From an uncultured Acetatifactor sp. (GTDB taxonomy: Bacteria; Bacillota; Clostridia; Lachnospirales; Lachnospiraceae): 11,654 nt of DNA. The position numbers were made by a program, and so were the translations under genes. The stretch is from contig CAJUTJ010000184.1 in NCBI GenBank assembly GCA_910589655.1, positions 1 to 11,654 of the forward strand, in the 5' to 3' direction. Shown in pieces: positions 1 to 6,931 of this stretch (positions are counted from its first letter, which is position 1; the number at the start of each line of letters is the position of its first letter). Below the pieces are notes generated by a model that saw only the letters and a program-made list of their open reading frames with translations, had not been told where the DNA came from and searched no databases.

Positions 1-134
1 CTAAAGACAGTTTAGCGATACTTTGCATTGGAAAAAGAAAAGCACTTTACAGTATCCGGCAAGTCAAACAATAAAGGCTGTATGAAAATTGTCAGGCCGG
101 AAGGAGTGCCTGTAATAAAAATGGAGAACAGGAA
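1..134 (+). other. Upstream region: possible gene tail and short coupled open frame
   Basis: No confident gene lies here. One forward frame is open from the left edge and ends with TAA at 72-74; it could be the last 23 codons of an upstream gene, but I do not recognise the residues. A second forward frame is open after a TAG at 13-15 and ends with TGA at 136-138, overlapping the rfbF ATG in an ATGA arrangement. Within it an ATG at 82, preceded by AAAGG at 73-77, would give an 18-residue peptide (MKIVRPEGVPVIKMENRK). That geometry would allow translational coupling to rfbF, but the spacing from AAAGG to the ATG is short, so it may be chance. I see no pair of -35 and -10 boxes with sensible spacing. 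The operon promoter is probably outside the window. Confidence 0.3.
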
Positions 135-917
135 ATGAAGGTAGTAATTCTGGCAGGTGGATTCGGTACTCGGATTTCTGAGGAATCCGCTTTTAAACCA
201 AAACCAATGCTCGAAATCGGCGGGATGCCTATTCTCTGGCACATCATGAAAAACTACTCTTATTACGGGTATAACGAGTTTGTAATTTGTGCCGGGTACA
301 AACAACATATTATAAAAGAATGGTTCGCAGATTATTTTCTCCACACCTCTGATATTACCTTTGATTACACAAACGGCAACAGCGAAATGCTTGTTCACAA
401 TAAGCATATAGAGCCCTGGAAGGTCACCGTTGTCGATACGGGCCTGAATACACAAACCGGCGGTCGTGTAAAGCGCATCCGCGATTATATTGGCAATGAA
501 ACCTTTATGCTCACTTACGGTGATGCAGTTGGTAATATCAATATCCCCGAGCTTCTGGCATTTCATAAGGCACATGGCAAGGTCGGAACCATGTCCATGT
601 ATAACTTCGGCCAAAACAAAGGCGTAGTAGAAGTTGGCAGGGACGGAATGATTGACGCTTTCCGAGAGAAATCCGATACCGATGGCGATTTGATCAACAT
701 CGGTTTTATGGTATTTGAACCCACATTATTTGACTATATCGAAGGTGATCTGACTGTCTTTGAGAAAGGCCCGTTGTCGGCGCTTGTGGGAAAAAAACAG
801 CTTGTTGGTTACATTCATAAAGGTTACTGGCAGTGCATGGATACCCTTCGTGAAAAACAACAGCTGGAAAAATTGTGGGATTCCGGCAATGCACCCTGGA
901 AACTGTGGGAGGAATAA
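135..917 (+). CDS. rfbF: Glucose-1-phosphate cytidylyltransferase
   Basis: This enzyme converts alpha-D-glucose-1-phosphate and CTP to CDP-glucose and pyrophosphate in the cytoplasm, the entry step of the CDP-sugar branch. The 260-residue product matches the usual length of the RfbF/DdhA family (about 257). The N-terminal nucleotidyltransferase signature GGFGTR is at residues 8-13, followed by the KPKPM substrate/pyrophosphate loop at 21-25. The metal-binding YGDAV (Asp130) corresponds to the family's YGDG element. The N-terminal sequence LAGGFGTRISEES is characteristic of cytidylyltransferases of this family rather than of the thymidylyltransferase RmlA. The ATG start follows a GGAG at 123-126 with 8 bases of spacing. 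The stop TAA shares one base with the next gene's ATG (TAATG), so the two are probably translationally coupled. The next gene consumes its product, which supports the call strongly. Confidence 0.96.
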   Translation: MKVVILAGGFGTRISEESAFKPKPMLEIGGMPILWHIMKNYSYYGYNEFVICAGYKQHIIKEWFADYFLHTSDITFDYTNGNSEMLVHNKHIEPWKVTVVDTGLNTQTGGRVKRIRDYIGNETFMLTYGDAVGNINIPELLAFHKAHGKVGTMSMYNFGQNKGVVEVGRDGMIDAFREKSDTDGDLINIGFMVFEPTLFDYIEGDLTVFEKGPLSALVGKKQLVGYIHKGYWQCMDTLREKQQLEKLWDSGNAPWKLWEE

Positions 918-1972
918 TGAGTTTCGATTTAAGCTTTTATAAAGGAAAAAAGGTTCTCATCACAGGTCATACCGGGTTCAAGGGTTCCTGGATGTCGGTG
1001 ATGCTTGTGAATGCCGGCGCAGACGTGATTGGTTATTCGAGCTGCAGCAAAGAAGGCACTCGTCTCTTTGACCTTTGCGGTGTTAAAAATCAGATTACTC
1101 ATATAAAAGGTGATGTACGGGACCTACAGCACCTGCTGGAGATTTTTGAAACGTATAAGCCTGAAGTTGCTTTTCACATGGCTGCACAGCCGATTGTCCG
1201 AGACAGCTATAAGGATCCGGTCGGTACATATGCCACAAACGTCATGGGTACGGTCAATGTTTGTGAAGCCGTCAGACAGACGCCCTCTGTCCGCTCCTTC
1301 CTGAACGTGACTACGGACAAGGTCTACGAAAATAAGGAATGGGAATGGGGATACAGAGAGAACGAATCGCTTGACGGTTATGACCCATATTCAAATTCCA
1401 AATCATGTTCAGAACTTGTTACCCATAGCTACAAATCCTCTTTTTTTGAGGGTAAGGTAGCGGTATCTACAGCGCGCGCCGGCAATGTTATCGGCGGGGG
1501 GGATTTTGCAAACGACAGGATTATACCTGACTGTATCAGGGCGGCACTGAAGAACGAGGATATCATTGTGCGAAATCCATTCTCAACCCGCCCGTATCAG
1601 CATGTTCTGGAACCTGTGTATGCCTACCTGATGATAGCTGCGATGCAGTATGAAAAGTCAGAATATCAGTCTTGGTACAATGTTGGCCCCGATGACCAGG
1701 ACTGTTTCCAGACCGGTGCTTTGGTTGATTTGTTTGTGAAGTACTGGGGCGAAGGTCTGAAATGGGTCAATCAATATGATGGCGGTCCCCACGAGGCCAC
1801 CTTTCTGAAGCTCGATTGCTCAAAGCTTAAGACCACTTTGGGCTGGAAGCCACATTGGAATCTGGATACTGCAATGGAAAAGGTTATTGCGTGGAGTAAA
1901 ACCTGGGCTGCCGGAGAAAATGTCCGTCCTGTGATGGACAAGCAGATTGAAGAGTTCCTTTCTGTGGAGTGA
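917..1972 (+). CDS. rfbG: CDP-glucose 4,6-dehydratase
   Basis: This extended SDR enzyme oxidises and dehydrates CDP-glucose to CDP-4-dehydro-6-deoxyglucose using tightly bound NAD+. The 351-residue product starts with a dinucleotide-binding motif TGHTGFKGSW at residues 16-25. It carries the family's TTDKVYEN active-site segment at 132-139; Asp134-Lys135 replaces the Asp-Glu of the dTDP enzyme RmlB, which is diagnostic for CDP-glucose dehydratases. The catalytic YxxxK is Tyr158/Lys162 (PYSNSK). GNVIGGGDFANDRI follows near residue 191 and the RPYQHVLEP segment further on, both typical of the family. I chose the ATG at 917 because GGGAGGAA at 907-914 sits just upstream and the start overlaps the rfbF stop. 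An in-frame GTG at 875 would extend the protein 14 residues into rfbF with no family-like sequence. A run of seven G lies at 1496-1502 inside the conserved glycine motif. Confidence 0.96.
   Translation: MSFDLSFYKGKKVLITGHTGFKGSWMSVMLVNAGADVIGYSSCSKEGTRLFDLCGVKNQITHIKGDVRDLQHLLEIFETYKPEVAFHMAAQPIVRDSYKDPVGTYATNVMGTVNVCEAVRQTPSVRSFLNVTTDKVYENKEWEWGYRENESLDGYDPYSNSKSCSELVTHSYKSSFFEGKVAVSTARAGNVIGGGDFANDRIIPDCIRAALKNEDIIVRNPFSTRPYQHVLEPVYAYLMIAAMQYEKSEYQSWYNVGPDDQDCFQTGALVDLFVKYWGEGLKWVNQYDGGPHEATFLKLDCSKLKTTLGWKPHWNLDTAMEKVIAWSKTWAAGENVRPVMDKQIEEFLSVE
1966..1969 (+). promoter_or_regulatory. Shine-Dalgarno site that sets a TTG start
   Basis: GGAG in the last codons of rfbG is followed by 7 bases and then TTG at 1977-1979. 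This is the best-placed ribosome binding site for the Nudix gene. The other candidates, a TTG at 1947 and an ATG at 2022, have weaker upstream sequence. Confidence 0.6.
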
Positions 1973-1976
1973 TATT

Positions 1977-2549
1977 TTGAGCAAGAAGTTAACATCGGCA
2001 ATTGAATATTTACAGGCCATAATGAATGAGGAAGGTGTAAATCCAACATTGGAGTTACCAGAAGAATTGTTTCATTTTGTGACAACATTAATTCCGTGTG
2101 CAAATGTTGACCTCTTCATCACGGACAGCCGGCATCGGCTTCTTCTCACATGGCGGGATGACAGATTTTACGGAAGAGGCTGGCATATTCCCGGCGGCTG
2201 CCTGCGTATACAGGAAACATTTGAAAACAGAATTCAGGAAACAGCCCGTCGTGAGATTGGAACCGAAGTTATCTATAATCCTGACAGTTTCATTACAAGG
2301 GAAGCTATAGTTGTCAAAGAACGCCCCTGGTTAAAGAACCAGTTGGAACGCAGCCATAACATTTCCATGTTGTTTGACTGCCGTTTGCCAAAGATGTTTC
2401 GTATTAAAAATAATGTCGCAAACGAACATACCGTGGGTTTTATGAAGTGGTTTGACAGTATGCCTGGAGACCTTCTGGAAGTGCACAGATCTTTGTATGG
2501 AGATCTCATCCAAAATTTTTTTGAAGGGAAACTGACATGGAAAATGTAA
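1977..2549 (+). CDS. Nudix hydrolase, GDP-mannose mannosyl hydrolase-like
   Basis: This 190-residue Nudix-fold protein resembles Gmm (GDP-mannose mannosyl hydrolase), which releases the sugar from a nucleotide sugar. From memory of E. coli Gmm, the alignable core runs from about residue 31 to 160. It includes the WHIPGG strand-turn at 69-74 and a Nudix box starting at Gly74 with Glu80. The box is degenerate as in Gmm: the canonical REUxEE helix is replaced by ETARREIG at 88-95, keeping Glu93. The general-base histidine of Gmm has a likely counterpart in NEH at 149-151, with a Glu where Gmm has the metal-ligand Gln. A positively charged N-terminal extension of about 25 residues precedes the core. 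The start is taken as TTG 1977 from the GGAG at 1966-1969. The stop overlaps the next gene by 13 bases. Its substrate is unknown; from its position, a CDP-sugar or another NDP-hexose is possible. The family is fairly sure, the role is not. Confidence 0.82.
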   Translation: MSKKLTSAIEYLQAIMNEEGVNPTLELPEELFHFVTTLIPCANVDLFITDSRHRLLLTWRDDRFYGRGWHIPGGCLRIQETFENRIQETARREIGTEVIYNPDSFITREAIVVKERPWLKNQLERSHNISMLFDCRLPKMFRIKNNVANEHTVGFMKWFDSMPGDLLEVHRSLYGDLIQNFFEGKLTWKM

Positions 2550-3442
2550 TTATTACCGGCGGCAACGGATTTGTCGGAAGTAATACGGTTAAATATTTTT
2601 TGAGCCAGGGAATCAAAGTATTATCCATTGGCATGGCGAAAACGGCTCCTTTTGAGGCAGAGGGTCTTTCCTATCTTTCGTGTGATATCTTTCATGCGGA
2701 TGACCTGAAACACAAGCTTCCGATCGGAGTCTACGATACATTTATACATTTTGCATGGGCCGGTTCCTCCGGCCCTGCAAGAGTGGATTATAACCTGCAG
2801 ACGAGCAATGCACTGATGACGGTTGCGTGTGTGAAAATTGCCAGGGAAATTGGCTGTACCCGCTTCGTCTGTGCGGGAAGCATCATGGAATATGAAGTGG
2901 AAGCTGCGGTTCATGCTCAGGGAAGCCGCCCGGGGATGGGATATATTTATGGCATGGGAAAACATATCGCTCATTGTATGTGTAAGTCCGTAGCAGCTGA
3001 TATAGGTATTGATTTGGTATGGACTACGATTACGAATGCCTACGGCGCAGGAGAATTATCTCCCCGCTTTGTGAACACCACTCTGCGGAAAATTATTAAC
3101 AACGAGCCTTTGCAGTTCACGGCAGCCACACAGAATTACGACTTTGTATATGTGACAGATGTGGCAAAAGCATTTTACCTGATTGCGAAGAATGGAAAGC
3201 CTTTCTGTGAGTACATGATCGGCAGTGGCAATGCCCGGCCCCTGAAAGAATTTATTCTTGAAATACAGCAGTCATTGGCGCCGGATACGATACCGCTGTT
3301 TGGGAATGTTCCTTTTACCGGGATAAACATGCCGCTTAGTATATTCAGTACTGCCGCAACGGAACGGGATACAGGTTTTAAAGCAGAGGTGAGTTTCACG
3401 GAAGGCACAAGGATGACGATGGATTGGCTGAAGACCCTGTAG
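2537..3442 (+). CDS. NAD(P)-dependent nucleotide-sugar reductase/epimerase (extended SDR)
   Basis: The 301-residue protein is an NAD-dependent epimerase/dehydratase family member (Rossmann fold). The cofactor motif TGGNGFVGS is at residues 7-15, the active-site Ser is probably Ser115 (CAGS), and the catalytic pair is Tyr138/Lys142 (YGMGK). A TNAYGAGE segment follows near 166-173, like the NVYGPGE of other family members, and DFVYVTDVAKAF provides the usual C-terminal substrate-domain motif. In this operon the simplest role is 4-keto reduction of a CDP-4-dehydro-6-deoxyhexose, analogous to CDP-abequose/paratose synthases or to the reductase of the CDP-6-deoxy-L-altrose pathway. Epimerisation cannot be excluded from sequence alone. 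The ATG follows AAGGGA at 2525-2529 with good spacing and lies inside the 3' end of the Nudix gene, indicating coupled translation. Family assignment is firm; the exact stereochemical outcome is inference. Confidence 0.88.
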   Translation: MENVIITGGNGFVGSNTVKYFLSQGIKVLSIGMAKTAPFEAEGLSYLSCDIFHADDLKHKLPIGVYDTFIHFAWAGSSGPARVDYNLQTSNALMTVACVKIAREIGCTRFVCAGSIMEYEVEAAVHAQGSRPGMGYIYGMGKHIAHCMCKSVAADIGIDLVWTTITNAYGAGELSPRFVNTTLRKIINNEPLQFTAATQNYDFVYVTDVAKAFYLIAKNGKPFCEYMIGSGNARPLKEFILEIQQSLAPDTIPLFGNVPFTGINMPLSIFSTAATERDTGFKAEVSFTEGTRMTMDWLKTL

Positions 3443-3458
3443 AACACGGAGAAATACA

Positions 3459-4031
3459 ATGGTGCAGAAATTTGAATTTCAGGAGCTTGACCTGAAAGGG
3501 GCTTATCTTATCAAACCTTTTTACGCAATGGATCAACGAGGCGGTTTAGTCAAGGACTATAATATAGACACATTCAGGGCCAACGGCATTGAGCACAATC
3601 TGAAAGAAACCTTTTATACAATCTCTAGGCGAGGTGTTATTCGGTCTACACATTTCCAGCTTATCAGACCTCAGCCCAAACTTATGAGGTGCATCAGCGG
3701 TCGTGTATTTCACGTGATTGTTGATCTCAGGCCGAAATCCGAAACATTTGGTCAGTGGCGGCATTTTGATTTGCGTGGGGAAGCCCCCGTCTGCCTGCTT
3801 GTCCCCGCAGGTTTTGGACAGGGATACCTGGTTCTGGAGGACGCTGTCATGAGTTATAAGGCATCGGAAGTCTTCTGCGGTGAAGGTGATTCCGGAATTA
3901 TGTACAATGATCCTGATATTGGAATCCAGTGGCCATTTGACCTGATTGGCGGTGAAGATAAACTTGTCGTCAGTGAGAAGGATCTGAAGCTTATGAGCTT
4001 TCAGGAATACATAGAAAAAATGAAGCAATAG
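3459..4031 (+). CDS. RmlC-like nucleotide-sugar 3,5-epimerase (cupin)
   Basis: The 190-residue protein has the dTDP-4-dehydrorhamnose 3,5-epimerase fold signature. The residues used in RmlC catalysis are all present: His65 (in THFQ), Lys74 (in QPKL), Tyr133 (in SYK) and Asp175 (in SEKD). Other family landmarks are RGG at 27-29, VDLRPKSETFGQW at 88-100, VPAGFGQGYLVL at 115-126 and the YNDPDIGIQWP segment at 149-159. Several positions differ from classical RmlC. The RGFFFE loop reads RGGLVK, QDN before the catalytic strand reads KET at 49-51, RGLH reads RSTH, and the GFAHGF histidine is Gln121. With no rmlA, rmlB or rmlD beside it and CDP-glucose genes in the same operon, its substrate is most likely CDP-4-dehydro-6-deoxyglucose. 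It may epimerise C3 and C5, or C3 only. GGAG at 3448-3451 precedes the ATG by 7 bases. Confidence 0.88.
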   Translation: MVQKFEFQELDLKGAYLIKPFYAMDQRGGLVKDYNIDTFRANGIEHNLKETFYTISRRGVIRSTHFQLIRPQPKLMRCISGRVFHVIVDLRPKSETFGQWRHFDLRGEAPVCLLVPAGFGQGYLVLEDAVMSYKASEVFCGEGDSGIMYNDPDIGIQWPFDLIGGEDKLVVSEKDLKLMSFQEYIEKMKQ

Positions 4032-4037
4032 GAGGAG
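4031..4037 (+). promoter_or_regulatory. Strong Shine-Dalgarno site of the GT8 gene
   Basis: GGAGGAG begins on the last base of the preceding TAG stop and ends 6 bases before the ATG at 4044. It is the strongest ribosome binding site in the window. Confidence 0.75.
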
Positions 4038-4043
4038 CAGGCG

Positions 4044-5051
4044 ATGAATGTCGCATATTCTGCCAGCGATTTGTATTCCGAGCTGGCCGCCACTTCGATT
4101 GCCTCCTTACTGGAGAACAATAAGGATGTAGACGAGATCAATATTTTTATCATCGACATTGAAATAAGTGAAAAGCATAAGCAGGATCTGCTGGATTTGG
4201 CAGCTTCCTACGGAAGATATCTGAAGTTCCTTGAGGACTTAAAGGTTGAGGATATTGTGCACACTAAAATCAATGTGGGATGCTGGCACATCAGCACTTT
4301 TTCGCGTCTGTTTCTGTTGCATGTTCTTCCGGAAACCATTGACAAGGTTATCTACATTGACTGTGATATGATAATTCGTCATTCCCTGAAAACATTGTGG
4401 GAAACGGAGATGGAAGGCGCATGGTGTATGAGTGCGGATGACTGCAGAGGCAGGATGTACCGGAAAGATATAGGGATTCCAGATGAATCCATTTATACCA
4501 ACAACGGCTTAATGGTTATCGACCTTGCCGCATGGCGTGACAATGATGTGGAGAGTAATTTTGTAGATTTTATCAACAGTTATCGAGGTGATATTACTTA
4601 CATGGATCAGGGCGTGTTGAATGGTGTATTCCAGCCATTGAAAAAGGTCAAGTTGCTTCCGATCTCTTATAATGCCCAGACTGTCTGCTATGATCTTGGC
4701 TATGATGGAATACAGGCATGCAGAAAGCCGGTATGGGCGTACACCAAAGAAGAATTCAACAATGGAATCGCAAATCCTCTGGTAGTACACTTCACTACCT
4801 GCTTCATGTCAGGTACAAGACCATGGTTTAAGGAGGATCACCATCCGTACCGAGAGGAGTTTTTGAAATATAGAAGCCTGACAGCATGGAAGGAAGAACC
4901 TTTGTGGGACAATAAAACTCCGCCCCTGAAGAAACTGGTGGCCAGAGTAAGCACGCTCCTTCCCCGCCCCATTACTTACGGGATAATCCATGTAGCACAT
5001 GTGTGGGCATATCCTGTTACAAGAAAGATAAAAAGAATACTGAAGAAATAA
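4044..5051 (+). CDS. Glycosyltransferase family 8
   Basis: The 335-residue protein is a retaining GT-A glycosyltransferase of the GT8 type, found in lipopolysaccharide and capsule loci. It starts directly with the first Rossmann strand (NVAYSASDLY, near residue 2). It carries the metal-binding DxD as DCD at 106-108 (VIYIDCDM), the TNNGLMVID segment at 152-160, MDQG at 187-190, and the C-terminal metal/phosphate motif with His249 and GTRPW at 257-261. The last 50 residues are basic and probably associate with the membrane surface. It should add one sugar, commonly glucose or galactose from a UDP donor, to the undecaprenyl-linked repeat unit on the cytoplasmic face; donor and acceptor cannot be read from the sequence. 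The gene sits between the nucleotide-sugar module and the tailoring genes. The downstream gap is 13 bases. Confidence 0.92.
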   Translation: MNVAYSASDLYSELAATSIASLLENNKDVDEINIFIIDIEISEKHKQDLLDLAASYGRYLKFLEDLKVEDIVHTKINVGCWHISTFSRLFLLHVLPETIDKVIYIDCDMIIRHSLKTLWETEMEGAWCMSADDCRGRMYRKDIGIPDESIYTNNGLMVIDLAAWRDNDVESNFVDFINSYRGDITYMDQGVLNGVFQPLKKVKLLPISYNAQTVCYDLGYDGIQACRKPVWAYTKEEFNNGIANPLVVHFTTCFMSGTRPWFKEDHHPYREEFLKYRSLTAWKEEPLWDNKTPPLKKLVARVSTLLPRPITYGIIHVAHVWAYPVTRKIKRILKK

Positions 5052-5064
5052 AGGGAAAAGGGTG

Positions 5065-6093
5065 ATGGAGAAATACGACAATCTTGATGGATTAAGAACG
5101 GTCTCCTGTATTGGAATTGTGGCTATGCATATAAGGGCAAATGCAGAGTATCAGATTACAGGATGGTTCTGGAACAACCTGCTTCCATCGCTTACGCTCC
5201 TTGTATATCTGTTTCTCATGATCAGTGGCTTTGGCATGTTCTGCGGCTATTATGAGCAGGTAAGGTGCGGGAATCTTGATTGGAATCAATTTTACATGAA
5301 ACGGTATAAAAAAATCCTTCCGTTCTACGCGTTTCTGATTCTGATTGATCTTACATTTGAAAGATCGGCAGGTTATCTAATTGAGGGGATTACGGAAGTA
5401 ACGCTTGTATTTGGTCTTCTGCCCAATAACAATCCGTCGGTAATTGGAGTCGGATGGACGCTTGGCGTCATTTTTCTCTTTTACATGTTGTTTCCGTTTT
5501 TTGTCTGGCTTTGCTGGACGAAAAAAAGAGCCTGGGTGTCGCTTGCAATTTCCTGTACACTCACAATATTTTGCAGTATATATTTTTTTACAGAAAATTT
5601 TGTTATATCCGGCTTTTCGGCGCGGCACAATTTTCTGTACTGTGCACCCTATTTTGTAATGGGAGGAGCGCTATACCTCAATAGATTACAGATTAAAGAG
5701 TTCGTAGCGAAGCATAGATGGATCTGTTTTGCGGGCTGTGCAACCGCCACAGGAATCTATTATATGTTGATTGATCCGAGGATCGACAACAGTGATCCGG
5801 GGATTTGGCTGCTTGTCCTGTATCTGCCATGGCTCTGTTACGCCATCGGTACAGATAGTAGAATTCTAAATAACAAAATCATGAAATATCTGGGAGGAAT
5901 AAGTCTTGAGCTTTATTTAGCGCAGATGCTCCTGTTCCGGGTTGTAGAGAAAATAAATTGTCTGTATTTATTCGGCACAGGATGGGGCGGCTTTATTGTT
6001 GTTTGGATAATGGTGATAATCGGACTGATTATCTTTATTGAAATATACAAGCTGGCAGTCAAACTGATAACCAAACGGCTGAAAATATCATAG
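5065..6093 (+). CDS. Acyltransferase-3 family membrane O-acyltransferase
   Basis: The 342-residue multispanning membrane protein belongs to the acyltransferase-3 family (OatA/WecH/Oac type), which O-acylates, usually acetylates, sugars of surface glycans. The N-terminal LDGLR segment contains the family's R-x10-H motif: Arg11 followed ten residues later by His22 (AMH). The cytoplasmic-loop motif appears as KRYKKILPFY near residues 76-85. About ten hydrophobic helices follow, ending with a basic tail. I prefer the ATG at 5065, because AGGG at 5052-5055 lies 9 bases upstream. A GTG directly before it at 5062 would add only one residue. The likely role is O-acetylation of one sugar of the repeat unit, before or after export. 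A WecH-like lipid-linked acceptor cannot be excluded. It is encoded between two transferases and expressed with them. Confidence 0.9.
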   Translation: MEKYDNLDGLRTVSCIGIVAMHIRANAEYQITGWFWNNLLPSLTLLVYLFLMISGFGMFCGYYEQVRCGNLDWNQFYMKRYKKILPFYAFLILIDLTFERSAGYLIEGITEVTLVFGLLPNNNPSVIGVGWTLGVIFLFYMLFPFFVWLCWTKKRAWVSLAISCTLTIFCSIYFFTENFVISGFSARHNFLYCAPYFVMGGALYLNRLQIKEFVAKHRWICFAGCATATGIYYMLIDPRIDNSDPGIWLLVLYLPWLCYAIGTDSRILNNKIMKYLGGISLELYLAQMLLFRVVEKINCLYLFGTGWGGFIVVWIMVIIGLIIFIEIYKLAVKLITKRLKIS

Positions 6094-6112
6094 AAAAGAA
6101 AGAATCAATATC

Positions 6113-6931
6113 ATGGAAAACCATAAACTCAGCAAATTGCAGGAAGCAGAATTTGATATTCTTAAGACTTTTATCCGGATCTGCGAGGAAAATAACCTTC
6201 GTTATTTCCTCTGCTATGGAAGTATGATTGGTGCGGTGCGACATCAGGGATTCATCCCATGGGATGACGATGTGGATGTGGCCATGCCCCGCCCGGATTA
6301 TGAGCGCTTTTCTCATATCGCTGACAGGGTTCTTCCGGGGCATCTGTATTTCAGCACCTACAAGCTGGGGAAAGACCATATTACTCTTTCTGCCATGATT
6401 ATAAACAAAAATCAGGATTTTACACTTCATAATGCTGGCAAAGTCATGAAGACCGGCGCATGGATGGACGTACTGGCTATTGATGGCGCACCGAAGGCAG
6501 GACTGAACAGAAAGTTGTTTTTTCTGAAATTTATGTATCGCAGAACAATGTGTCAGCTTGCGCACTTTGATGAAATCGTAAACCTCCAAAAACCAAGGCC
6601 GTGGTATGAAAAAATCGTCATTAAATTTGCAGGGATTACAAAAATAGAAAAGCATCTTGACGGAGTCAAATGCGGAAAAAAATACCACGAGCTTTTAAGC
6701 CGTATCCCCTATGACGACGCAGATGAAGTTGCAACCTTCCAGGGTGATGACAGGCTGGAGGGGATTGTGCCAAAGGCAGTTTACGGCAACGGGACAAAGT
6801 ACAAGTATGAAGATATCTATGTTACAGGCCCGGATGACTATGACCGTTATCTGAGATGTTACTATCCGAATTATATGACACCGCCCCCAATCGAATTAAG
6901 GAATCGTCATAATGTTAAGGAAGCGGAGTAA
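6113..6931 (+). CDS. licD: LicD-family phosphotransferase
   Basis: The 272-residue cytoplasmic protein belongs to the LicD family, nucleotidyltransferase-fold enzymes. The best-known members move phosphocholine from CDP-choline to a sugar of a cell-surface glycan; others move different phospho-groups. The family core is clear: CYGSMIGAVRHQGFIPWDDD spans residues 34-53, with Gly36-Ser37 and the metal-binding acids Asp51-Asp53 and Asp55 (DVDV). An early KLQEAEFDILK helix (8-18) and the late YPNYMTPPP segment are also typical. It has no transmembrane helix. No choline uptake (licB) or choline kinase/cytidylyltransferase (licA, licC) gene lies in the window, so phosphocholine as the transferred group is only a possibility; phosphoethanolamine, glycerol phosphate or another group could replace it. 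The Shine-Dalgarno site is weak (AGAAAG region near 6096-6101). The stop overlaps the next start as TAATG. Confidence 0.9.
   Translation: MENHKLSKLQEAEFDILKTFIRICEENNLRYFLCYGSMIGAVRHQGFIPWDDDVDVAMPRPDYERFSHIADRVLPGHLYFSTYKLGKDHITLSAMIINKNQDFTLHNAGKVMKTGAWMDVLAIDGAPKAGLNRKLFFLKFMYRRTMCQLAHFDEIVNLQKPRPWYEKIVIKFAGITKIEKHLDGVKCGKKYHELLSRIPYDDADEVATFQGDDRLEGIVPKAVYGNGTKYKYEDIYVTGPDDYDRYLRCYYPNYMTPPPIELRNRHNVKEAE

Noticed and set aside
12..614. 200-codon minus-strand open frame
   Set aside because: It lies opposite rfbF, whose plus-strand product matches a known family end to end. The antisense product shows no recognisable domain.
1496..1502. Run of seven G as a possible phase-variable tract in rfbG
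   Set aside because: The run encodes part of the conserved GGGDF motif, seven bases is short for slippage control, and the frame is intact. Resequencing would be needed to suspect more.
3459..4031. dTDP-rhamnose pathway (rmlC of an rmlABCD set)
   Set aside because: No rmlA, rmlB or rmlD is present. The partner enzymes are the CDP-glucose type, and the base-contact residues differ from RmlC.
6059..6688. 209-codon minus-strand open frame
   Set aside because: It is antisense to licD and the end of the acyltransferase gene, has a cysteine- and phenylalanine-rich composition typical of antisense frames, and shows no family motif.
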